A stretch of DNA of 64,000 nt from Magnolia sinica (taxonomy: Eukaryota; Streptophyta; Magnoliopsida; Magnoliales; Magnoliaceae), in contig NC_080588.1 in the NCBI RefSeq assembly GCF_029962835.1, positions 66,364,001-66,428,000 of the forward strand, in the 5' to 3' direction. Of this stretch, positions 13,250 to 25,300 are shown piece after piece (position 1 is the stretch's first letter; the number at the start of each line of letters is the position of its first letter). Made by a program: the position numbers and the translations under genes. The notes under the pieces are model-generated. The model saw only the letters and a list, made by a program, of their open reading frames with translations. It was not told the origin of the DNA and searched no databases.

Positions 13250-13520
13250 CCTAGGTGGTAGGGCCGACCATGAGGGTTCAGTCCACAAAGTAAAATAAAT
13301 CAATAACCCAGGTAGCAGAGCCGACCATGAGGGTTCAGTCCACAAAGCAAAATAAATCAACAACCCAAGTGGCAGGGCCGACCATGAGGGTTCAGTCCAT
13401 AAAGCAAAATAAATCAACAACCCAGGTGGCAGAGCCGACCATGAGGGTTCAGTCCACAAAGCAAAATAAATCAACAACCCAGGTGGCAGGGCCGACCATG
13501 AGGGTTCAATCCACAAAAAA
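13250..13520. repeat. 57-bp tandem repeat in the leader of the Athila-like element
   Basis: About five units with a 57-bp period, read from the spacing of 'CCGACCATGAGGGTTCAGTC' at 13264, 13321, 13378 and onward. 57 is a multiple of 3, so open frames run through the array on both strands. I regard those as by-products. It lies between the primer binding site and gag. Confidence 0.88.
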
Positions 13521-13816
13521 ATTAAAATAAATAAATAAATAAAAGTAAAACTAATGCAAAAATTAAACTATGCTAATCTGGAAAATAGATTCAGCGGATG
13601 ATCTTTGTGATCAAACAACAACTGTAGGACAACCATAACACTTGGGTGATAAAATCCCAAGCAGGGCAACCTTATGTCATAGTTAGTGTTTGAAAGACCC
13701 AACTGAATTTATTTTCAAAGAAAAAGAAAAGAAAAAAAAATTTACAGAAAATATGGAGGGTTTAGAAGAAAACTTACCTTAGCTATCTTGCACAGATTTG
13801 ATCTATCTCAGTCTCT

Positions 13817-13834
13817 CCCCGGCAACGGCGCCAA
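13817..13834 (-). other. Primer binding site, tRNA-Asp
   Basis: On the minus strand this reads TGGCGCCGTTGCCGGGGA, complementary to the 3' end of plant tRNA-Asp(GTC) plus CCA. It lies a few bases inside the 5' LTR, as expected for first-strand priming. Confidence 0.9.
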
Positions 13835-13840
13835 AAACTT

Positions 13841-15144
13841 AGTTGCTTGCCTCCAAGTGCAGAGGTTTGTAAGTAGTATCCCGTGAATACAGGGTCGATT
13901 CCACAGGGAGATGAATTGTGAGAAAAAAATCAAATGCAAAACAAACTAAGTAATAAAAATTAATCTGATGATTTGATTTTGAGATTTTTGAATGGATGTA
14001 ATTCAACTGAATAAAATAACACCTAAGCTTCAAAGTTCCACACATAGGTTAATGTTCTAAAATCATGATGACTTGGATAACATAACTAGGATCTGAGCAC
14101 TATGGTCAGCCTAACGAAAAATAAAACAGTTTAAATATTTTAATAAATGATATAAAAGATTAAAAAATGATGGATTTACACCATTGACATATAGTCTCAA
14201 GCGCCAGTGATTTTAAGTATTCAATATCTATAGGATAATGAATATCAAAGAAATATAACAGTTTGAGAACATCTCCTATCTAGGAAATCTGGTTGATCTA
14301 GGGTAAGCCTATCCATCAATGTGGATCTCATATGATGAAAACATGTGGATTTCACAAGAGGATAAAAAAATAAAACCTAAATAATAGATAACATACATAC
14401 ACTATTCTTCTCATCATTAAAACAATCAATCATCATAATCTTAAAAAATTATTAAACCCATGTGCTTCCCTTCTAACTTGGGCTAGAAGGAACTTAGAAA
14501 AACATAATTAAATTGCAGAAATAAAAAGCAACAAGAAAGAAAGAAGAAAAAAATGCAAATAGAAAAGATCTAAAATATAAAAAAAAAAACAACTTATAAA
14601 GCTTTAATAAAACTAAAAACTCTTTAAAAACCCTAAATATTGCTCTTGAATGCTTCTAATGATATTTAAGAATGCCCTAGGAGGCCCTATTTATAAGTAG
14701 GGATCTCCAATTTTCGTACAAAGTTGAAAACCCTAGAAAACGCCTCAAATATACGTATTTTTTCAAAATAGACTTCTCGCTGCTTAGTTCATTTAAAACA
14801 GACTTTCTGCTGCGTAGTTTTTCAAAATAGACTTCAGAGCTTTAGAATACACTTTTCAGGACAATTTCAGGATTCTTTACTTCAAATCTTCGATTCTTTT
14901 CATTCCTCACTTGGTTTTCTTGGATCTTTAGCATATGAATTCTTCAATCTTGGTTTCCTAAGATCCATCCTTTACCTTGGTGATTTTTGAGCATCAAATT
15001 CTTACTTTTTAGCACCATTTTTCAAACCAAGCTCTTAAATTCACCATGTTACACATACATGAGTAAAATAAAATATTAAGATGATTTATGTTCATCAAAC
15101 TAAGATATAAATGAGAAAAATTATGCAATATTTGAGTCTTAACA
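13841..15144 (-). repeat. 5' LTR of the Athila-like element
   Basis: The partner of 4968-6273, about 97% identical by eye. It lies next to the tRNA-Asp primer binding site, which makes it the 5' LTR on the minus strand. Confidence 0.9.
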
Positions 15145-15689
15145 TACCTCAAGGTTGGAGATAATTTAAAATCGGTTTAAAACCTAGAACCCTTGATTAT
15201 GTTTATTGGACATTGAACATCTACACATCAAGCGAAGCGGTTTTATAGGCTACATCAAACAGCGTCTTCAAGAAGAAGATAAGTACTCTTTATTTATTTG
15301 CTTTTGGTTTTTGAAATATCTAGAAAATCTCTATATTGGTTTTGACTGAGATCAGCTAGAAAATCTTAGCGCGGGGTTTTGATTGTGATAGCTCGTTTGA
15401 AAACACAATTGTATAGGTTTTAAGGTGAACCTAAGAAAACCTTGATTATTAGTGAACGCCAATATCACATGGGTTGTGATTATTGGGAGTAGAGTAGATG
15501 TGGCTGTTTGAGAACGGTTGGTATACACACCGAACCACTATAACTCCTGATGTTTTGTGGTGGATGATATATGTGATGGATGTATGTTGAATGTTTGTAA
15601 TCTTTTCATGTACATGTGGTGAATGCTTGTAATAGATAACTTCTTTTCTTTGCCTTTTGTTTTAGTTTGTGATCTTAATCCTTACTGCA
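15145..15689 (+). mobile_element. Copia (SIRE-like) LTR remnant, right piece
   Basis: Continues from the left pieces after the Athila-like insertion. It contains 'TATACACACCGAACCACTAT', reminiscent of the end part of SIRE-type LTRs. The right limit at ...TACTGCA is a guess. No primer binding site or gag follows. Confidence 0.35.
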
Positions 15690-15721
15690 TTCAAGAAATC
15701 AAGACTGAGAGCTCACCCTTT

Positions 15722-16510
15722 TTAGTGTCTAATAATAAATTGAGTTGTAACAATTCTTTAAACAATGTTTTTGCAAATACTTATTGGACTGAAGCAATCA
15801 AGGCCTTTTATTAGGAATTCAATCATTCAATGGAGTTACAAGCAAGGATATCTTGTGTGATTGAAGTCGCATGGACTGCAAATATAATCACCATAATGAA
15901 TAACCATGACCATTGAAGGGGCTCACAATCAATTAGTTTGTATCCATATGCTTTTTGACCAAATTCAATATAGAAGAAGAAAAGTGGATTTATGCAAATT
16001 AAGGAGTGCCTCTTGGGAATCCACTGATGGAAAAGAGACGTGAACCTATCCACATGAATGAATATCTCTTGATGAATCTACCATCAAATTACCTGATGGA
16101 CCCATTGATGGATTAAACAATGATATAGGAAAAAGTTTCAATTGAAATAAAGCATCAGTTAATAAATAAATCGACCAAAATGATTGACGGATAGGCGTTG
16201 ATCAAGAATAATTTGGTGGCTAAGGAGATGGATACTGTCGTAGTCATCTAAGACTGCAGAGATCCAAGGTTAGTAGTACTGATGACAATAATATAATGGT
16301 TAATAGACACTAATCAAGAATGAAAAATGAAGTAACAATTTACACTGTGGTAATCCATGATCACCAATCCATTGTTACAAAAGAGGTAGAGATCAACATG
16401 CCAGACACGAAAGATTGTAAAAAAAGGTGAGATATTGTTTTAAAGTTCTATCTTATGAATAAAATTCGGATTTGACTTTTAAGCATTCACCGCCAATTGT
16501 TGTTGAAGAC
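15722..16510. repeat. Diverged direct repeat, copy 1
   Basis: From 'GTGTCTAATAATAAATTGAG' onward this matches 18345-19110 along most of its length (roughly 80-85% by eye, same direction). Further matching between about 17735-18300 and 19200-19740 suggests that the duplicated unit was larger and that copy 1 holds about 1.2 kb of extra DNA in the middle. No coding content was recognised. Confidence 0.7.
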
Positions 16511-17734
16511 CCTAATTAATACCCTTTTCAATTGTTTGGTGCACCTAAATCACTGAAGGGGGCTGATTTTTTGGGCCCTAAACATAACATGGGGTGACAC
16601 AGCTGGTAGACAGGGTGGATTTCACATAAATACCATGGTGGGCCCCACTCGAGCCGACAACCCCTCATTCTCCTTTGTTTATTAGCATATTGATCACCAT
16701 TAATTGCTATTAGTTAATCGTCAACTTCTAAGGAAAGTAGATGTAATTGATTGGACTTGAGAATTTCTGGTTATTATATACACTAGAATATAGAATATGT
16801 AGTATATATTATTAATATGTATGTATTTTATAGTTAGTGGACACCGGGCCATGGGCCAAGCTTATTCATTGTTGGCCGTAGCAAAACCCAGCCAGATAAT
16901 GGGCCTACACTTTAAGCTTGTGCCCATCCCTTGAGCTTAGTTTATTGGCCCAAATACATGTGCATAAAATACGGATAATTTCAAGATATATCCATGACCA
17001 AAAAAAAATTAAGAAAATACCTAAGAGTCCATTTGGGTAAGGGATCCTGTAAAAATCAAGATTAAGTCTAATTCCAAATTTTGCTGAGCCCATACCTTCC
17101 ACGTAGGATTTGACACACTACTTCGCATAACCACAATTAATGGCCTTTTTTGGATTTTTTTTTTTTTAAAGCTCACTTAATTGTGTTTATGCTGAAAGAA
17201 GGACCACTTTATTGTGGTGAATCCTATGTGGCGGGGCCCGGTATTTGCTGGATCTCCTATTCCATACAAATCCTAAAAGGACTCATTGTATTGTATCTCT
17301 CAATAATGTAATTCTTTTGTCAAATAATTTTTTACTCTTTTTCCAGAGTTTTAGTCTTGTAATATATTGATATTGATATGTATTGGCATTAGGGGGGCAT
17401 GGAGTCTTCTTAGAGTTTTATTAAAATTTATTTATTTTTATGGTACTACAGCACAATGTAATATATATTATACATAAAATACAGAGAAATAATCTTGTAG
17501 GCTAAGCGTATGAAAAAACTTTCATGCACAAAGTTTTATTTTGACTTTTCAGCATCCATAATAGTTTTATTTAGACTTTTCAACATCCATAACACCTATC
17601 TTGACCATTCATCAGGTCGAGTCACTATTCTTTCATTGTTATGTAAAAATCACAACAATTAAATGGTCCTAAACATCTATGATTGGACCTATCTTTTATT
17701 ATGATAATGTCCATCTAAATTTTCATATCACTAA
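16511..17734. other. AT-rich intergenic stretch, possible insert in repeat copy 1
   Basis: Present between the two matching halves of copy 1 but absent from copy 2. It includes a MITE-like 'CCATGGTGGGCCCCACTC' near 16630 and tracts of A and T. No gene or clear element end was found. Confidence 0.4.
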
Positions 17735-18344
17735 TGGATGCATGACAAAGTCAAGGACAATTGCATGGATGGCTAGCTAGGATTGAAAGAAATTGAGTTA
17801 GAAAGTTTGATTGAAGGGTCTAACATGTATTATAGCTTTTGACAGTGTGATGGGTCATCGGTTTAAGGATATATATCATATGTTGTTGGAAAGCTATTTA
17901 CAAGCTTTACACATTGGCCAGTGCAAAAATTTATTGAACCATAAATAATTTTCAAAAAATAAGTCATTTTAGGTGTTATTTTAAAGTTAAAATTTACTAT
18001 TTTTAAAATTTTATGCTATTTTTAAAATATTAAAGTTCTTATTGGAGTCATGAGAAAAGCTCGAAGCAATTTAAAAATCATTTACTATTTTTAATAAATT
18101 TATTAATTTGGAAAAGTTCATTATTTTGGGAAAGTTATGAATTTAAGATTTATGGCTTATATAAGACATATGAATGGGTTTTATAAACTAACTTTTTTAA
18201 TCAATAATATCAATTTTCTCATTTTTAAAAACTTCTCTCATCGTAAATTCCAAGGCTATTTTTAAGATGAAGACATTGAAGTCTTTTTCTCCATGCATCC
18301 GTTGCATTAATGGGTATTAGAATGAGGTATTTCCTTACGGTCAT

Positions 18345-19740
18345 GGTGTCTAATAATGGATTGAGCTGCAACATTTCTTCACATAATGCTCCTGGAAATA
18401 CTTACATAATTGAAGCAAGTTCGAGATCTTTTATTAGAAATCCAGTCATTCAATGGAGTTGTAAGCATGGATTTCTTAGGTGATTGAAGCCATGGACTGC
18501 AAATATAATCACGATAATGAATAGCCATGACCATCGAAGGGGCTCACAATCAATCAGTTTATGTCCAGATACTTTTTGACCAATCGGATATTAAAGAAGA
18601 AAAAGTGGATTTACACAGATCAAAGAGTGTCTCTTGGGAATTCACCTATGGAAAAGAAGAGTGAACCTATCCAGATGAAGGAATATCTCTTGACAAATCT
18701 ACTATCAAATTACTTGATGGATTCATTGATGGATTAACAAATGGTTTAGAAAAAGTTTCAATTGAACTAAAGCATTAGTTAACAGATGAATCAACAAAAA
18801 GATTGATGAATAGGCGGTGATTGATGATTTGGTGGCTAAGTAGATGAATATTGTTATGGTCATCTCAGAGTGTATAGATCCAAGGCTATAGTGATGACAA
18901 AAATACAATGACTAATGGACACTAATTAAGAATAAAAAAAGGAGTAATAATCCACACTGAAGTTAATCATTATTATAAAAGAGGTAAAGATCAATATGCT
19001 AGACACAAAGGATTGTAAAAAAAGTGATGCATTGTTTTTAAAAGTTTTATCTTATGAACAAATTTCTGATTTGATTTGTGGGCATTCACCACCAATTGCT
19101 GTCGAAGATGAAGAAGATGTGCTACAATGACGGGTTATCGCAATGGGTTATACCATTTTAAACTTGGGGGGACATAGTTAATTTATCTAGTGGTGGGTTC
19201 TTATGTAGGACAAAGTCAAAGACATGGACAGCTAGTATTGAAAGAAATCAAGTTAGAAAAGTTCAATCCAATGATTAAACATGCATTATAACTTTTGATA
19301 GTCATAACTTTATAACTACTTATGTGCTTTATGTATATGATATGTTATCAGAGAGCTATGGACAAGCTTTACATACTAGCTATTACTAATACAATTAGAC
19401 CCTAAACAATTTTTCAATTTTTTTTTTAAAAAAAGGTTATAACTTTTAGTAAGTTATAGTTTTTGTTATTTTCAAAGTATTTTAGGGTTTAGAGAGTCAT
19501 AGAATAGTTTAAAGTCTTTATTTGAATGATGATAAATACTTTAAGTCGATTTAGAAGTTATTTCTTATTTTTAGTAAATTTACTATTTTTAAAAAGTTTC
19601 TTATTTTAGGAAATTTATGAATTTAAGATTTAGGGCTTAATATAAATTATATCAAAAGATTTTTTTAACAAGTTTTTTATTATCAATAATATCTAATATT
19701 ATTTATCACTTTTTAGATATTTCTCTTTCCTTGTGGATTT
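18345..19740. repeat. Diverged direct repeat, copy 2
   Basis: Second copy of the 15722-18300 block, lacking the middle 1.2 kb. Non-coding and AT-rich. The match breaks into two halves (18345-19110 and 19200-19740). Confidence 0.65.
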
Positions 19741-20637
19741 GAGGTTTATTTTTTAGAGAAGGTAATGATTCCTTCTCTTTCCCCTCACACACCTACATCA
19801 GTGATAGGATGATGTGCATCATTCCATTAGGATTTTTCAAGGAAGGAAGAGTGGCTTAGACCTAATGATAGCCCTAAGAGGTGATGTCGATGCCAATGGG
19901 TCCAAATGCAGCTATGTGCATGTGAAGGTTGCTATATATGCATCTAGTCCATTAGATCATATTTCTAATTATATATACAAGGAGTACTAACTCATGGAAT
20001 CCACGTGTAGCAACCAAGGAGGGGATAGAGAGAAGGGAATGGAAGGTGACCTATGCTGATTGTTTTTCTTGCTAGGCTTATTTAAGTCCCCTAATTCACC
20101 TAATTTTTACCATGACATCATAACATTATCCAATGCAATAACACAAAGCACATTCATCTAGTCATCAAAATAGCCTCGCAGAACTTTTGTTAATTACAAT
20201 TAGAAAAGAAGAGAGATCTATATAGGCTAAGCTATACACATCAAAAAAAGTGAAAGATAACCGGACATGGTGTAGTATAATCTCAACCATTCATTGGCCA
20301 AGCAAGTACATTTCTATAACGAAATTAGCATCTCTCAACCAATCTGTGAAGAGTATGTGTGAGGGCAAGAATGTCCGGAGCTACTTGTGGATGTATGGAT
20401 TAATCTATTATTAAAATGAGATTTACTTTGCCACAGGCATATAAAAGTCTATTTACGCACCATGCATGTGTCAAAGGTATATACCATGCATGTGTCAAAC
20501 GGCACATTGCCTCCCATGTAATCCATCCCACGTGATTGTCCTTGCTCAACCTAGACCCGACTGCAATCTGACTGGGAACCAAGGTCCGAGGAGGACTCAG
20601 GCGGATACCGGACAACTACTCGCACCCACGAGCACAC
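19741..20637. other. Intergenic, nothing recognised
   Basis: No open frame with coding character, RNA gene or element end could be supported here. Confidence 0.5.
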
Positions 20638-21072
20638 GGAGTAAACTGTGTAGGGTCCACCGTGATTTATGATTTTTATCCACTCCGTCCATCCATTTTA
20701 TCAGATAATTTTAGGAATTGATCCCAAAAGATTAACCATATCCAAAACTCAAGTGGACCACACCGAAGGAAACAGTGTCTACCGTTGAAAAATTATTGGG
20801 GGCCACTGAAGTTTTGGATCAAGCTGTTATTTGTGTTTTCCCTTCATTCATTTCCATGTGATCTTATGAACAGGTTGAATGACAAGTAAACTTCACCGTG
20901 GTCCCTAGAAAGGTTTCAACAGTGGAAATCATTATTCCCACTGTTTCCTGTGGTGTGGTCCACTTGAGCTGCTTCCATTTTGGACTCGACCCCTAAATTG
21001 ATATGAAAAAATGGATTTATGGCATGGATAGACTACATACATTCAAGGTGGGCCCAACAGAGTTTACTCGGT
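20638..21072. mobile_element. MITE, about 435 bp, with GAGTAAAC inverted ends
   Basis: Left end 'CGGAGTAAACTGTGTAGGG' and right end '...CCCAACAGAGTTTACTCGG' are imperfect inverted repeats of about 30 bp. The interior has the 'TTCAACAGTGGAAATCAT' and 'GATCAAGCTGTTATTTGTG' segments seen in the element at 51652 and in the partial copy at the window end. Mutator-like by similarity to 51652-52169. No transposase. It lies about 740 bp upstream of the zinc-finger gene start codon. Confidence 0.65.
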
Positions 21073-21142
21073 ACGCAATCAGATTTCGAGTATGAGACCC
21101 GGCAATGTCAAAATCTTATACGCGGGGAGACGGGTAGCTGAG

Positions 21143-21470
21143 GGACAACAAAAGTTTTAAATCAAGCTGATATTTGTGTTTTCCCTTCATTCATGTATTT
21201 CTAATATTATCAACGGGGTTGGAAGACAAATAAACATCACCGGACGCTTTAGAAAGTTTTCAACAGTTGAAATCAATACTTCTATTTTTTCCAGTGGTAT
21301 GGTCCACTTGTGGTTTGTATATGCATCAATTTTGGTTTGAACCCATAAAATGATCTGAAAATACAAATGGACGGCGTGGATAAACCACATGCATTCGCGG
21401 TGGGCCCAACTGAGTTTACTCAGTACGATAAGAGCGTACTGAGTAACTCAGTACGCAATCCGATTTCGTG
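21143..21470. mobile_element. MITE of the same family, left end missing
   Basis: Begins inside the interior ('TTTTAAATCAAGCTGATATT') and continues to a right end 'GGTGGGCCCAACTGAGTTTACTCAGTACG'. It lacks about 100 bp of the left side compared with the neighbour at 20638. Its right end carries a 23-bp palindrome at 21434-21456. Confidence 0.6.
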
Positions 21471-21559
21471 CAGGAGGCCAGACCCGTACTCGACCCGTTG
21501 AAGCACAACTGTGGTCTATGGGTCAAAAACCCGCGTAAATGTGAACAGGACCAGGATCA

Positions 21560-21812
21560 CGAATATCCTATGATTTCTCCGCGAAACTCACCTTCCAAAT
21601 CCCCCAACAGCAACCACCAAACGCCATAGAAAGCAGGAATCGGCACATTCTCGTTTCCAAATCGCAAACGCTTCAAATCCAAGGTATTCGAAAATCCATT
21701 CCGTTTCAATTCGGGTTTTTCTCTCACCTCTCCCAAATTTGTTGATCTTGATTTTCTTCATATCTCTCCGAAATTTCTCAGGGGCAAAAGGCGAATCCAT
21801 CCGCTCAGAGTC
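21560..21812 (+). promoter_or_regulatory. Likely 5' leader of the zinc-finger gene
   Basis: Lower AT content and CT-rich runs precede the ATG at 21813, as in plant 5' UTRs. I see no convincing TATA box. Two MITEs occupy 20638-21470 just upstream. Confidence 0.4.
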
Positions 21813-21856
21813 ATGGCGATCCCTTCCGAATTCGCCACCACCGTCTGCAGTCACTG
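21813..21856 (+). CDS. Zinc-finger gene exon 1
   Basis: Codes for the first 14 residues plus two bases of a split Cys codon (TG|T), followed by the donor GTAAGC. It supplies the first Cys pair of finger 1 together with exon 2. Confidence 0.82.
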
Positions 21857-22299
21857 GTAAGCGACCATTCTCTTGCGATATCTCTTAGCGATTATCTTGA
21901 ATTCTGAGGTCTTGATGCCGTAGGGCTTCAGTAATTTCAAATCGTTCCTTTTATTTTCTTTTCTTTGTTTCCTTCTTCTTCTTTTGTAAATTCCTTTAGG
22001 TTTTTATTTTCATTTCATTTTTGAGTTGATTTTTCGTGAATTTGAAGGGTCGTTTAGATGCCTGTAAAATCCGTTAGTTATAAAGGGTTTACAGGTAAAA
22101 ACATTACAGGGGTTGTTTGGATGCCGGCAATTTCATGTAAACCCTTTATAGGCTGTTTTGGCTTTTAAGAATCCTGGTATTTTTCTGTGTTTCAGATTAC
22201 AGATAATCTGATTACAGGCCCAACAGTCTTTAAAAAAAAAAAAAAAAAACACTTTAAGAGAGGCTCGCGGCTAGCGGTCTCCTCCATCCTGGCTCCAAC

Positions 22300-22342
<43 letters not shown>

Positions 22343-25300
22343 TCTCGTTTCTTTAATATATTTTGTTGATGGAAAGTTGAATTTTGGAGAGGCGATTGAT
22401 ATGGATTAAAGAGACTGCTGTGTTGTGATTTAGAGATTTTCATGCAATAGCAGAGGTGCACATGCGAGATCCAGGCCTTTATTCAGGTGTGACATGCCCC
22501 ACGCGAAAGTCAGGTTGGTTCTGTTGTCCGGTCGGTATATTTGACGTACATGTGTATCTCCCCTTATTTGCAAACCAGCCTGATTTTTTGGCCGGGCCAT
22601 GTCCGTGGTGGGACGCACCTCACTTTGAAATTGGAAATGTGTCTGGCAAATTACCATAGCATCTCTCATTGTTAAATAGCTGAGGGTTTAAAGAAAAGAA
22701 AAACATAGTTTTCCACGCTGTTGATCTGTGAACCATGCACTAGAAATATCTTTATTGCCTATGTCTTGTGGACCTCATATGTTTACAGCCACGGCCTGTG
22801 ATTGAATGAGTTATATTCTGGCAATGTAGTTTTGGTGAGCAAATTAAGTAGTTTACTTCCCTTTCATTGCCGTGTGCAGTATTCTATACTTGCCATCTGT
22901 GTAACTTGAATACTAGCATGTGCGTCAATGTTAGACACGGTCAAATGTACCTGGGATTCGAGACTGTGGCTTTTAAATGCCAATTTCACTGACATGTCCA
23001 TGTGAAAATAAGAAATTAAAACAAAAAATAAATAATTGCAATAAACCTAAAATCCAAGTACTCATGTGCAGATTAATATCCTCAAAACAAAAAGATTAAA
23101 TAATAATAACTTAAACATAACTTTTGTTATATGAGTGGTATCCAAGTGTCAGGTATGTGGGTACGACACATGCTGACATGGCACAATTTCAAAAGAGTTC
23201 CTAGCTGTTGGTGATGATAATTACCGGTCTGTTAATATCTTAAAAAAAAAAAAAAAAAATCAAAATGTGTTTTCTTTGTGGGTAATAAATGTTTGTAGCT
23301 ATTTATGATCAAATACAACCTCATGGATTTTCCAAAGGCTACCTCTGCTGATAGAAAATGAACTGGCTATAGAATGCCTTTATACTAAAGTAGCATTGTT
23401 TCTAGTTTACATCTTTTCATGGAATTTGAGGCATTTGCACGTAATTGACACTTATGTTATGATTTTAGTGAGAGAGATATACCAGCACCAAATATCAGTT
23501 TGCATTATGCACACTGCTCCCGCAATCTGGAAAAATGTACAATTTGTGGAGATATGGTTCCAAAAAAGCATGCCGAGGAACATTATTTAGAGACCCATGC
23601 TCCGGTATGTTGATCCTTTCCTGGATTCTTTGCAGTAGAGAATTTTTGTGGTGGGCATTCCTAAATTATTTTACATTATTTTCCCCCCTTGTTGATTGTG
23701 TTATTTTTATCAATTGAATTATTGCTTCTATATGCATAATATGTTAAGATTCCTTCTTTATACATAAAAACAACCAAGTTAGTACCATTTTGTTGATTTT
23801 GGACCTTGGTTCTTGTAAGTGATTTTTCCTTGGTTGAACAAGTGACCCTATGGTTGGACTTTTTGTTTAGTTCAATTGAAAGCTTTGAAAATGTTTGAGT
23901 TTATTGTTACCTTTTTATGTTGATATAGTATAACGTGTTATGGGAGTTGGTCCTTGATTTTTTAAAAATAACCTGTGGTTTAACTGTGACCCTATGGTTG
24001 GACTTTTTGTTTAGTTCAATTGAAAGCTTTGAAAATGTTTGAGTTTATTGTTACCTTTTTATGTTGATATAGTATAACGTGTTATGGGAGTTGGTCCTTG
24101 ATTTTTTAAAAATAACCTGTGGTTTAACTGAGGATATGGTCCCCGACAGATTGGAATGGAAGAACATGATTCATGTTGCTGACCCTAATTAGTTAAGGCG
24201 TAGATGATTATGATGATGATAGGATCATGTGATACATGAACCTATTTGTTGGGAGAATTCTCCCTAGCATGTCTTGAAATACCATAACATAGTGATGATG
24301 ATGTTTTTTATTTTTTGGAAGACACAGGGTGTCCCTGCCCCTTTTGAGGCGAGACTATTCCATGAGGATACATGCAATCACCCACTACCACATATAGTGA
24401 TGATGATGTTGATGAGTGAATTTCTAAGGTTACTATTCATCATTAAAAGTTTGATTGCGAAAGTATCAAATATACTGAATTTTTGATATGCAATGGTGAA
24501 ATGGAAATGATTGTAGCAAAGTTGGATGATGTTGTTTTTCTATGAGGTTTTTGGAAATGCAGAACTCATAAGGAAGGTGTACTTTTTTGGTCGAAGATTG
24601 TAAAGGGGAAAAGAAATTCTGATTTCAAGTTGTATTCACGATGGATGTTTGGTTGGGCCCCTTCACCCAGTCCGCATGTCTATATAGTTTAGTCCTAACT
24701 AACAAGCTCACAATATAGCATTTGCAGCCCTTTCCCATGATTTAGGGACACTTGAAATTATACCCAAGATATTCTGTAATGGTAATGGTTGCCGTAACGG
24801 CCACCATCATCACCTTTATGATATGGGCTGTAACGACAATAATGACCCCCGTAGCGGCCGTTACGGTCTCTTTTCTTTTTTATTGAAAAATAAAACTTGA
24901 AAAACTTGTATCGGCCTTATCATGGATCGTTACGGGGTTGTTACGGCCTTTATGAGTGGCATAACAAGTCGTTACAGGGGTCATAACCAGTGTTTTAAAT
25001 AGCGGTAGCGTGTTGCGTAGCGTTCAACCCTCCGTAGCGTGTAGCGAAATAGCATAGCGTGTAGCGTAAGCTACATAATACTTTTATTTTTTAATTTAAA
25101 TATATATAAAATAAATATTAAATTGTAAGAAAAAAGCAAAATATATAAATGTCACATTCTTCAAAATAAAAATCTCAAAGAATGCAAATCCACCCATTCA
25201 CGCACCTTAGTGGGCCCCACGTGGGCCACACCATAGAAAACAATGCACATCCACCCCTTCATGCAACTCAGTGGGCCCCATGTGGGCCACACCATAGAAA

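Larger units (their letters stand above)
4968..15144 (-). mobile_element. Athila-like Ty3/gypsy element with both LTRs (fossil)
   Basis: Two direct LTRs of about 1.3 kb (4968-6273 and 13841-15144) flank gag and pol regions read on the minus strand. Flanking 5-mers TACAT (4963-4967) and TACCT (15145-15149) look like a target-site duplication (4 of 5). The primer binding site matches the 3' end of plant tRNA-Asp. The gag carries the 'NWRNH.N.SW' segment typical of Athila. Domain order is gag, protease, reverse transcriptase, RNase H, integrase. The element is broken: pol carries several breaks, gag is open. By eye the LTRs differ at about 40 positions in 1.3 kb (about 3%), i.e. an insertion of roughly one to several million years depending on the rate used. 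It sits in the Copia LTR remnant. Confidence 0.88.

Noticed and set aside
13238-13530. CRISPR-like array of 57-bp units
   Set aside because: Whole units repeat with no unique spacers, in a plant retroelement leader.
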